DNA of 5,005 nucleotides from Methanobacterium sp. (GTDB taxonomy: Archaea; Methanobacteriota; Methanobacteria; Methanobacteriales; Methanobacteriaceae). A program made the position numbers and the translations under genes. Below are positions 1 to 4,901 of the stretch, in pieces (the first letter of the stretch is position 1; each line of letters starts with the position of its first letter). Below the pieces are notes generated by a model that was not told the DNA's origin, ran no database searches, and was given only the letters and a program-made list of their open reading frames with translations. Location of the stretch: NCBI GenBank assembly GCA_003162115.1, contig PMMV01000119.1, positions 1 to 5,005 on the forward strand. The letters run 5' to 3'.

Positions 1-845
1 CCTTTAACATTCAAATCACCAACAATAATCGTATTGGCACGTGTATTATCAATTATTTTCCTTGAAGTTTTATGTTGAAAATCTTTTATTTGATTTGATT
101 GTTTAGATTTGAGTTTGTTGATTACCTGGTTTAGTTTATACCATTTTTTACTATATTTTTTGCAATGGTCACGTCTGCTTTGTAGTTTGCTGATTGTGGG
201 ATTCCAATATTTATCTGGACGTGGAGTTCTAACTTCTAAAAACCGTCCTTTACTATTTACTGCCGTAACTATCTTAGTTATACCTAAATCAATAGCTTGG
301 TACTGTCCATTATCATTGTATTCTTTTTTAGTTGGTTCGTGGGTGATGCTAATGTAATATTGGTTCTTTTTTTGGAATATCTGTACTTCTTTAACCTTTT
401 CAAAACTAAACTTTTCAGGTATATTGAAAACTAATGATGTGTCATTGTATTTGTGTGAAAACTGTATATTACCATTTTTTAGTTTGAATCCTGATTGATT
501 GTACTTTAATGTTGTGAAATATTTTTTACCTTTATATTTTGGTGGTCTTGCGTCTTTGTGTCCGTTTTTCCATAGACTGAAAAATGATTTGAAATTAGCA
601 TCCAATGTGCGTAGAGTCATTTGCAAAACCTTGCTATATACCATACTGTATTTGGGATATTTCTTTTTAAGTTCAGGTAACTGGTTTTGCTGAGTTGTAT
701 AACTGATGGTTTCTTTATTGTTTTCCCATGCTGTTTTACGTTCAGATAATGCGAAATTATATAACAACCTACAACCTTCACTAAGAAACCATAATACTTC
801 TTCCTGTTCATTATTTGGAAATATCCTTATTTTTTGAGTTAACAT
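1..845 (-). CDS. tnpB: RNA-guided endonuclease TnpB (IS605 OrfB family), N-terminal 281 residues, 3' end outside the window
   Basis: TnpB is a compact RuvC-fold nuclease, ancestral to Cas12, that uses a guide RNA made from the element's right end to cut DNA beside a short target-adjacent motif and so helps retain the element. The frame is open from ATG at 845 to the window edge. Residues 1-45 match the OrfB N-terminal region (KIRIFP, Q14, then GCRLLYNFALSERK). Residues 70-135 hold the basic KYKGKKYF region. RuvC-I is AIDLGITK with catalytic Asp186. The RuvC-II strand reads IIVGDLNVK at 273-281, so the usual Glu of the EDL motif is Gly276. The zinc-ribbon and RuvC-III Asp would lie off the window. 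The start follows the tnpA stop by 8 nt. The nearest purine-rich site (AAGGAG, 867-862) is 16 nt away, inside the end of tnpA, so translational coupling to tnpA is likely. Identity is near certain; present-day nuclease activity is not. Confidence 0.93.
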   Translation of the reverse strand, partial: MLTQKIRIFPNNEQEEVLWFLSEGCRLLYNFALSERKTAWENNKETISYTTQQNQLPELKKKYPKYSMVYSKVLQMTLRTLDANFKSFFSLWKNGHKDARPPKYKGKKYFTTLKYNQSGFKLKNGNIQFSHKYNDTSLVFNIPEKFSFEKVKEVQIFQKKNQYYISITHEPTKKEYNDNGQYQAIDLGITKIVTAVNSKGRFLEVRTPRPDKYWNPTISKLQSRRDHCKKYSKKWYKLNQVINKLKSKQSNQIKDFQHKTSRKIIDNTRANTIIVGDLNVK

Positions 846-853
846 TATGTTCT

Positions 854-1261
854 TTATTTTTCTCCTTGACTTTCAACATATTTCATCAGGACATTAAGGG
901 TGGTTTGTCCTGTTGTTGTTAGGAAATATGATGGTGACCAAAACGCTTGTTTCCATAGCAATTGTTTCACTTCTGGATAGTTACGTTTAATTTCACGTGA
1001 AGTAATTGTTTTAATGCTGTTTAAGTATTTTGGAATGTTTAATGTTGGTTTTGCTTTGAATATCATGTGAAAATGGTCTTTATCACATTCTATGTTTAGG
1101 ACTGTTACTTCGAATGTTTCGCTTATCTCATGAATTTTCTGTTTAAGGAAATCTATTATTTCATCATTGACTAATGCTTTTCTACGGTATTTCACAACTT
1201 GTACCAAATGGTATTGTAGTGCATATACTGAATGTGACCCTCTGTCAAGCCCATATTTCAT
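854..1261 (-). CDS. tnpA: IS200/IS605-family Y1 (HUH) transposase TnpA
   Basis: TnpA is a dimeric single-strand DNA transposase. A tyrosine attacks the DNA at the element ends, which are recognised through subterminal hairpins and short guide sequences. The 135-residue length fits the family. The HUH metal-binding motif is D62-H63-F64-H65, within KDHFHMIF. The catalytic tyrosine is Y128 in KYVESQ, with Q132 at the position of the third metal ligand. These positions match the spacing in well-studied members such as the IS608 enzyme. The N-terminal HSVYALQYHLV and KYRRKAL and the central SREIKRNYPEVKQLLWKQAFWSPSYF are also typical. The start is ATG at 1261. No clear ribosome-binding site precedes it, which suggests weak or leaderless translation. 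It is immediately followed by tnpB in the same orientation. No stop, frameshift or missing catalytic residue is seen, so it could be active. Confidence 0.96.
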   Translation of the reverse strand: MKYGLDRGSHSVYALQYHLVQVVKYRRKALVNDEIIDFLKQKIHEISETFEVTVLNIECDKDHFHMIFKAKPTLNIPKYLNSIKTITSREIKRNYPEVKQLLWKQAFWSPSYFLTTTGQTTLNVLMKYVESQGEK

Positions 1262-1304
1262 AGTTATATATATTATTGTAAAACTATAAAATTGTTTCTA
1301 TTAA

Positions 1305-1347
1305 TATCGATTCATCCCCTCCCTTTCGGAAGGGGGACTTCTCGATA
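1305..1347 (-). repeat. Left-end subterminal hairpin of the IS200/IS605 element
   Basis: On the minus strand the core is an 8-bp stem (1335-1328 with 1323-1316: CCCCTTCC pairing with GGGAGGGG, one T-G pair) closed by a GAAA tetraloop. It is flanked by a second set of arms, TATCGA (minus strand 1347-1342) and TCGATA (1310-1305), separated from the core by a small internal loop of about five bases on each side. It lies about 45 bp upstream of tnpA, where IS200/IS605 elements carry the left-end hairpin bound by TnpA. It is the most GC-rich patch in an AT-rich intergenic region. That it is the TnpA binding site is inferred from position and shape. Confidence 0.72.
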
Positions 1348-1407
1348 AAGCGGTTAAAATTAATCTAAAAAACTAAAATAATCTTATAATTAAATTTTTT
1401 CAGTTAA

Positions 1408-1415
1408 TTATATAT
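1408..1415 (+). promoter_or_regulatory. Putative archaeal TATA box for the TPR-CPBP gene
   Basis: TTATATAT begins 85 bp upstream of the ATG at 1493. An archaeal TATA box sits about 25 bp before the start point, which would place transcription initiation near 1438 and give a leader of about 55 nt. The region is AT-rich throughout and other TATA-like strings exist nearby, so the exact choice is uncertain. It lies about 60 bp outside the inferred end of the insertion sequence, so the element seems to have left this promoter intact. Confidence 0.35.
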
Positions 1416-1480
1416 CTTCTATAATTGTAATAGATGGTAAATACTCTAAAATATGCATTAGATAGAAATAATACTTTTAT

Positions 1481-1484
1481 GGTG
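1481..1484 (+). promoter_or_regulatory. Ribosome-binding site GGTG for the TPR-CPBP gene
   Basis: GGTG, complementary to the conserved CACC near the 3' end of archaeal 16S rRNA, sits 8 nt before the ATG at 1493. It supports that start codon and translation of a leadered mRNA. Confidence 0.6.
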
Positions 1485-1492
1485 TAAACTAC

Positions 1493-2818
1493 ATGGTTCG
1501 AACGGATGCTCAAGAATTTTTTGATATGGGATCAAAGTTTCATGAACAAGGAAGCTTTGATGATGCTTTAATTTACTACCAGAAAGCATTGGATTATCTG
1601 AAAAATTCTGATGATGCGAAAACTGAAGGAAATATACTTCTGGAAGTTGGGAATATCTATGTTGAACGTAATGACTACGAAAATGGACAGAAATACTATC
1701 AAAGTTCTTTAGAGGCATTTAAAAAAGCAAAAGATTATACTGGTCAAGGATATGCTAATACGGGCATAGGATTCATACTGGAAAAGCAAGATAGATATGT
1801 AGAAGCACGTGAAAATTACTTTGATGGGGTTAAAAACTTTGAAGAAAAAAATGACCCGGAAAGATTGGCTAATATACTATCCCTTATAGGAGGAACTTAC
1901 GAAGCACAGGGTGCATGGGAAGATGCTATTATTGAATATAAACGTTCATCTTCAATATTTAAAAAAATAGGTAATCATGGAAGGAAACAAGAGATTGATT
2001 TTCTTATTGATGATATTCAGGATAAGCGTTCCATTACCCAAACTTCTCGAAATGAGAAGATACTTGCTGTTCTATATTTATTAGGATTGATCACTGCTGA
2101 AGTCACTGTAACTTATATTAATAAAGAGGCGGGACTTGTAATTGAGATGGTTATACTCTTTGCATTACTTCTTAACTCCTCATTAAATGTATCTTACAAC
2201 TACTCCGTTATGCTCAGATCCATGATGATCCTACCGATGATAAGGATCATCGGTTTAACAATCCCGTTAATGCAGATTCAAACACTATACTGGTTCCCTA
2301 TAATAGCTGTACCATTATTTGCAGCTGTATATACTATTATGAAAAGTCAGGGACTTACAAGAAAACATGTAGGTATAATATGGGGAAATAAAAAGATCCA
2401 ATTTTTAATAGCCCTAACAGGAATATTCCTAGGTACAATAGAGTACACCATCCTGCAACCAAAACCTTTAATAGCGGTTTTGAACCCTGTAACATTGATA
2501 TCAGCATCTATCATACTTATCATATCTACAGGATTTGCGGAAGAACTTCTTTTCAGGGGTATTATACAGAAAAATGCTGAAAACGTTTTTGGAACAATTG
2601 CCGGACTTTTATATACTGCACTATTATTTACAGCTCTTCACATAGGATGGAATTCTTTTAACGACCTTATATTCGTATTCTCTGTTGCATTATTCTATGG
2701 TTACTCTTTCATGAAAACAAGAAGTATTGTTGGAATAACATTTTCACATGGAATATCCAACGTCTTCCTATTTTTGATAATACCATTTTATGCTTCTACA
2801 CTATACCATTTAATCTAA
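1493..2818 (+). CDS. TPR-repeat protein fused to a CPBP (Abi/CAAX-protease-like) intramembrane metalloprotease
   Basis: The N-terminal third is soluble and holds four TPR repeats at about residues 6-37, 46-80, 84-119 and 124-159. They are spaced 38-40 residues apart and show typical G..Y......Y..A...Y..AL patterns. TPRs bind peptides or proteins. A charged linker (160-188) leads to about nine hydrophobic segments (roughly 190-208, 213-232, 239-260, 264-283, 302-322, 330-348, 365-384, 388-406 and 410-435). The last four carry the CPBP signature: EELLFR (E350, E351, R355), F379-xxx-H383, and H419-xxx-N423. In CPBP enzymes such as Rce1, these Glu, His and Asn residues form the active site for cleavage within the membrane. 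All are present, so the protein looks catalytically competent. The substrate is unknown. The TPR part probably recruits it or couples activity to a partner. The gene stands alone on its strand. Family assignment is firm; a role in prenyl-protein processing, peptide immunity or signalling is open. Confidence 0.92.
   Translation: MVRTDAQEFFDMGSKFHEQGSFDDALIYYQKALDYLKNSDDAKTEGNILLEVGNIYVERNDYENGQKYYQSSLEAFKKAKDYTGQGYANTGIGFILEKQDRYVEARENYFDGVKNFEEKNDPERLANILSLIGGTYEAQGAWEDAIIEYKRSSSIFKKIGNHGRKQEIDFLIDDIQDKRSITQTSRNEKILAVLYLLGLITAEVTVTYINKEAGLVIEMVILFALLLNSSLNVSYNYSVMLRSMMILPMIRIIGLTIPLMQIQTLYWFPIIAVPLFAAVYTIMKSQGLTRKHVGIIWGNKKIQFLIALTGIFLGTIEYTILQPKPLIAVLNPVTLISASIILIISTGFAEELLFRGIIQKNAENVFGTIAGLLYTALLFTALHIGWNSFNDLIFVFSVALFYGYSFMKTRSIVGITFSHGISNVFLFLIIPFYASTLYHLI
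2233..2254. repeat. Perfect 9-bp inverted repeat with 4-nt loop inside the TPR-CPBP coding sequence
   Basis: ACCGATGAT (2233-2241) and ATCATCGGT (2246-2254) pair perfectly around AAGG. A competing repeat, ATGATCC (2225-2231) with GGATCAT (2244-2250), overlaps it, so two alternative hairpins are possible. It falls in codons for about residues 247-254 in a membrane segment. It is real as a sequence; function is unknown and it could be chance. Confidence 0.45.
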
Positions 2819-2828
2819 AAATAAAAAA
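2817..2828 (-). terminator. T-rich terminator for the YCII-like gene
   Basis: Read on the minus strand, the stop of the YCII-like gene is followed within a few bases by T6-A-T5 (2828 down to 2817). Runs of T on the non-template strand are the usual archaeal intrinsic terminator. The tract overlaps the stop codon of the converging TPR-CPBP gene. On the plus strand the same bases are A-rich and would not terminate that gene, so its transcript may run into antisense of the YCII-like gene. Confidence 0.5.
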
Positions 2829-2833
2829 TTTAA

Positions 2834-3169
2834 TTAAGGTAGTTTGTCACCAGGGAAACTGCTACAGAGATGCATTTCATAGGTGAATATTCCGGCTTTT
2901 ACTCCAGGATCTCTATCCATGATCATCTTAACTTCTTCTAGATTACCATTAAAGATTGCAATACCGCTGAGATCGCTTTCATCATTTATTCTGCAAACAA
3001 TTGAAATAATTCCATCTTCTCGTAATTGAAAATTACGTTTGCCATGTTCATATTTAATTTTATCATGTCCCGGCTCATTAATCTTTTCTGTCTTTTTTAA
3101 AATTACTATAGTGTAATTTTTAGTTTTTGAAAGCATTTCCAACATGTATTCTTTGCTAACTTCCATCAT
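2834..3169 (-). CDS. Small YCII-like (YciI family) dimeric alpha-beta barrel protein
   Basis: This 111-residue protein shows the YCII pattern: a first beta strand (YTIVILKK, 19-26), a conserved His (H42 in YEHGKRNFQLREDG) followed by a glycine turn, a strand (GIISIVCRI), a second strand (LSGIAIFN), a helix (NLEEVKMIMDRDP) with the conserved D87-P88, then GVKAGIFTYEMH and a C-terminal FPGDKLP. In the YciI family, the His and the Asp of the DP motif form a presumed His-Asp pair, and the fold is a ferredoxin-like dimer. The reaction is not known for this protein. The start is one of two adjacent ATGs (3169 or 3166); GAGGG at 3181-3177 lies 7 nt before the first. It follows the alpha/beta hydrolase with 55 nt between them, so they may form an operon, although a TATA-like element also lies in the gap. 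The fold assignment was made by eye and is fairly confident; function is unknown. Confidence 0.78.
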   Translation of the reverse strand: MMEVSKEYMLEMLSKTKNYTIVILKKTEKINEPGHDKIKYEHGKRNFQLREDGIISIVCRINDESDLSGIAIFNGNLEEVKMIMDRDPGVKAGIFTYEMHLCSSFPGDKLP

Positions 3170-3176
3170 AATCTTT

Positions 3177-3181
3177 CCCTC
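3177..3181 (-). promoter_or_regulatory. Ribosome-binding site for the YCII-like gene
   Basis: On the minus strand GAGGG precedes the ATG at 3169 by 7 nt, a suitable distance, and decides for this start pair. Confidence 0.5.
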
Positions 3182-3201
3182 AATTTAATCAGAATGTTTA
3201 A

Positions 3202-3212
3202 AATATATATAT
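3202..3212 (-). promoter_or_regulatory. Possible TATA box for the YCII-like gene
   Basis: The 55-bp gap between the hydrolase and the YCII-like gene contains an alternating AT run (minus strand TATATATATT) about 35-40 bp before the ATG at 3169. Initiation about 25 bp downstream would fall near 3181, leaving a leader of about 12 nt that just holds the ribosome-binding site. It could also be plain AT-rich spacer within an operon. Confidence 0.3.
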
Positions 3213-3224
3213 TGATTGACTATA

Positions 3225-4052
3225 TTATTCCAGAGTATTTTCTATCCATTGATCAATGTAGTCTACTACTTCTTCCCATCCCTTCTCTAGAAAGATCAAA
3301 TGGGTTCGACCTTTGAATTCATGGAAATCTGTTAATGCATCTGAATCTTTGTATTTATCATAATTGGATTTGGTTACAGCAGCAGGTATTGTGTGATCAT
3401 CTTCACCTGCAATTAATAAAAGGGGGCTACGTTTGTTATTTTTATAGTTAACGTTGGTGGGCGCATCTCTACTAAAATCATCAAAAACACTCTCAAAAAC
3501 AGCCCTACCAGTATCAGGTATTGCATATCGATCATAAACTCTTTTAGCATCGTTCTCTGACATGTTGTTTGCGAATCCGTAGTGGAACTGTTCAAATGTT
3601 AATCCAACCGCCTTATGCCGATTTCCGGGTCGTGACAAAACTGGAAATGCAGATTTTAACTCGGCAAATGTAAGTTTATGAACACCTCTAGGTGCCGCAG
3701 CATCAAGGCCAACACCAGCCACCCCATAACCTCTATCAATTAAAACCTGTGTCACCAATCCACCAAATGAATGGCCTATTATAACAGGTTGTTCATCCAA
3801 ATTCATTAAGATATTTTCATAATGTTCAATAACCTCTTCTAAACCCAGATCAGCTATCTTTTCTGAAGCATTCCTACGAACATCCTCAACATTGCCCTCA
3901 TGACCTGGCCATCCAGGAGTTAAAACATTGTATCCTAGCATCTCAAATCTTTCCTTGAATTTTTCCCAACTTAATGGAGTCATCCAAAGACCGTGTATAA
4001 GCATAATGGTCTTATTCTTCACACTTTCTGATATATAACTTTCATATTCCAT
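3225..4052 (-). CDS. Alpha/beta hydrolase with intact Ser-Asp-His triad
   Basis: A soluble, probably cytoplasmic hydrolase of 275 residues. Visible landmarks, numbered from the ATG at 4052: the oxyanion HG in LIHGLWMTP (about 18-26), the nucleophile elbow GHSFGG with Ser95, an Asp in AGEDDHTIP (Asp219 is the likely triad acid) and His251 in GRTHLIF. A cap-like insertion (about 125-200) carries RGVHKL, NRHKAVGLTFEQFHYGF and YDRYAIP. This overall pattern resembles alpha/beta hydrolases that are common in bacteria and annotated only generally as hydrolases, esterases or lysophospholipases, so a bacterial origin is possible but not shown here. The frame stays open to a TTG at 4088, giving 12 extra residues. 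ATG 4052 is preferred because GGGGG lies 9 nt upstream and the mature fold begins soon after. The substrate cannot be read from the sequence. It is followed by the YCII-like gene, and its promoter region carries an inverted repeat. Confidence 0.9.
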   Translation of the reverse strand: MEYESYISESVKNKTIMLIHGLWMTPLSWEKFKERFEMLGYNVLTPGWPGHEGNVEDVRRNASEKIADLGLEEVIEHYENILMNLDEQPVIIGHSFGGLVTQVLIDRGYGVAGVGLDAAAPRGVHKLTFAELKSAFPVLSRPGNRHKAVGLTFEQFHYGFANNMSENDAKRVYDRYAIPDTGRAVFESVFDDFSRDAPTNVNYKNNKRSPLLLIAGEDDHTIPAAVTKSNYDKYKDSDALTDFHEFKGRTHLIFLEKGWEEVVDYIDQWIENTLE

Positions 4053-4114
4053 TATATTAAACCCCCAAATTTTTTGAGAAAATTTCAATAAAGAAATACT
4101 TTAATTGTAAGATG

Positions 4115-4143
4115 ACAAGGTTATTCGACCCTTTTCACCTTGT
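4115..4143. promoter_or_regulatory. Inverted repeat ACAAGGT-15-ACCTTGT, possible operator of the hydrolase gene
   Basis: ACAAGGT (4115-4121) and ACCTTGT (4137-4143) are perfect reverse complements with 15 bp between them, so arm centres are 22 bp apart, about two helical turns. The site spans the transcription start expected from the TATA-like element at 4151-4160. Archaeal repressors often bind there to block RNA polymerase. It is not followed by a T run, so it is not a terminator hairpin. Operator function is inferred from geometry only. Confidence 0.42.
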
Positions 4144-4150
4144 TAATCTA

Positions 4151-4160
4151 TTATATGTAT
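4151..4160 (-). promoter_or_regulatory. Putative TATA box of the hydrolase gene
   Basis: On the minus strand ATACATATAA (4160-4151) lies about 100 bp before the ATG at 4052. Initiation would be near 4130, with a long leader of about 78 nt. It is bracketed by an imperfect dyad (4142-4181). Confidence 0.4.
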
Positions 4161-4182
4161 TTATTTCCATATAGAATTAACT

Positions 4183-4201
4183 AAAAAAATATAAAAAAAA
4201 A
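4183..4201 (-). terminator. Poly-T terminator after the secreted-protein gene
   Basis: On the minus strand, downstream of the stop at 4224, there is T9 (4201-4193), then ATA, then T7 (4189-4183), preceded by more T-rich sequence from 4223. This is a strong archaeal-style terminator and separates the secreted-protein transcript from the hydrolase promoter. Confidence 0.65.
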
Positions 4202-4223
4202 TTTAGTAAAAATAAAATATTTT

Positions 4224-4835
4224 TTACATGTAATATGTTTTATTTACTTGTGTATAATTCGTATTCGGTCCGTTTGGATTCCACCATAGGTAACTGGTTA
4301 TTATATCTATTTTGTTTCCATCTGGGACTAATTTGTATGTTCCATTCCAATCGGTATCTACACCATTAATTTTGAAGTTACCAACGAAGTTGGTGCCGTT
4401 GTTTGAGAAGTTTCCATATCCTGTCCAAGAAGCACAGGCCATGTCAAAATGTCCTGTAAATGGTGTTATGAACATTGCCTTTTTAAAGTTATGATTTAAA
4501 AGTGCTGTTATAGTATTTGAGTTGACATTTATTGTATCTAATGTACCGTTAGCTTTTAATCCATCTTTGGTGTAACATAGGGGATCTTCATAGTTCTCTG
4601 CGTCGTACATTCTTACATCGAATGTGAACTTTTGACCCTTGCCTTGAATATTGTAAGTTCCTCCAAGTGAACCACCGTCTGGTGTGTCGTTTGGTATGGA
4701 TGCGTATCCTGTGTAGTTGTAGTGGATCTGATCAAATGCATAGCTCATTAAATTACCGTTAGTTGTTTCGTATATCATGAAACCTGAAACTATTATTAAT
4801 ATTGCTAAAATTCCTATTTTAACTTTTTTATCCAC
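4224..4835 (-). CDS. Secreted or membrane-anchored beta-rich protein of unknown function
   Basis: The family is not recognised. The N terminus has a basic stretch (DKKVK) then a hydrophobic segment (IGILAILIIVSGFMIY), typical of a signal peptide or single membrane anchor with the rest outside the cell. No lipobox cysteine is visible. The remaining roughly 175 residues are rich in Asn, Thr, Gly and Tyr and look all-beta, with recurring GTY, NGT and G-F-aromatic strands. There are eight N-x-S/T sequons (NYT, NDT, NGT, NFS, NGT, NGT, NYT, NKT), consistent with N-glycosylated archaeal surface proteins, and two cysteines (DPLCYT and DMACAS) that could form a disulfide. Two GTG starts are possible: 4844 (206 residues) and 4835 (203). 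The latter is preferred because AGAAGTGA (4848-4841) sits 5 nt before it and overlaps the former. A palindrome lies just upstream and a strong T-tract terminator downstream, so it is probably a single-gene transcript. Confidence 0.75.
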   Translation of the reverse strand: MDKKVKIGILAILIIVSGFMIYETTNGNLMSYAFDQIHYNYTGYASIPNDTPDGGSLGGTYNIQGKGQKFTFDVRMYDAENYEDPLCYTKDGLKANGTLDTINVNSNTITALLNHNFKKAMFITPFTGHFDMACASWTGYGNFSNNGTNFVGNFKINGVDTDWNGTYKLVPDGNKIDIITSYLWWNPNGPNTNYTQVNKTYYM

Positions 4836-4858
4836 AAATCTCACTTCTAAATAGTTAA

Positions 4859-4875
4859 TTGATTCAACGAATCAA
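4859..4875. promoter_or_regulatory. 17-bp palindrome TTGATTC-AAC-GAATCAA, possible operator of the secreted-protein gene
   Basis: The arms TTGATTC and GAATCAA are perfect reverse complements around AAC. The site lies 23 bp upstream of the GTG at 4835 and directly downstream of an AT-rich TATA-like stretch (minus strand TTTATTAATTTAT, about 4888-4876). A repressor dimer bound here would overlap the TATA/start region. There is no following T run, so a terminator is unlikely. Confidence 0.5.
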
Positions 4876-4888
4876 ATAAATTAATAAA
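4876..4888 (-). promoter_or_regulatory. Weak TATA-like element of the secreted-protein gene
   Basis: On the minus strand TTTATTAATTTAT would place initiation near 4858, giving a leader of about 20 nt that includes the AGAAGTGA ribosome-binding site. It matches the consensus only loosely. Confidence 0.3.
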
Positions 4889-4901
4889 AGAAAGAATTTT
4901 A

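Larger units (their letters stand above)
1..1347 (-). mobile_element. IS200/IS605-family insertion sequence, left part (LE-tnpA-tnpB), cut by the window edge
   Basis: The element is recognised from tnpA and tnpB in tandem on the minus strand, 8 bp apart, preceded by a strong subterminal hairpin at 1305-1347. In the IS200/IS605 family, ends carry hairpins instead of terminal inverted repeats, and TnpA excises and inserts single-stranded DNA next to a short target sequence. The left boundary is inferred to lie close to the outer foot of the hairpin. On the minus strand, TTTAT (1349-1345) precedes the hairpin sequence and resembles the pentanucleotide targets of this family, but the exact cut site cannot be proven here. 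The right end and any guide RNA lie beyond position 1. Both genes read open without interruption over the visible part, so the element is not obviously decayed. Confidence 0.88.

Noticed and set aside
109..357. Plus-strand open frame of 82 codons
   Set aside because: It lies antisense to the clearly coding tnpB frame and its translation has no recognisable features.
499..811. Two overlapping open frames of 64 codons, one on each strand
   Set aside because: Both lie within tnpB in other frames; the true frame carries the conserved OrfB pattern.
1..845. TnpB as a domesticated nuclease-dead repressor
   Set aside because: An intact tnpA and a left-end hairpin are adjacent, so it is part of a transposable element; the missing Glu alone does not prove domestication.
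1458..1718. Minus-strand open frame of 86 codons
   Set aside because: Antisense shadow of the TPR region; no ribosome-binding site or family resemblance.
3413..3595. Minus-strand open frame of 60 codons
   Set aside because: Alternate-frame shadow inside the alpha/beta hydrolase.
4053..4088. Longer hydrolase start at TTG 4088
   Set aside because: It needs a rare start codon without a ribosome-binding site; ATG 4052 has GGGGG at a suitable distance and the extra 12 residues add no known element.
4122..4139. AAGGTG on the minus strand followed by a GTG and a five-codon frame in the hydrolase leader
   Set aside because: The GTG is inside the ribosome-binding-like site itself, so it cannot use it; the bases are better explained as one arm of the inverted repeat.
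4312..4494. Plus-strand open frame of 60 codons
   Set aside because: Antisense shadow of the secreted-protein gene.
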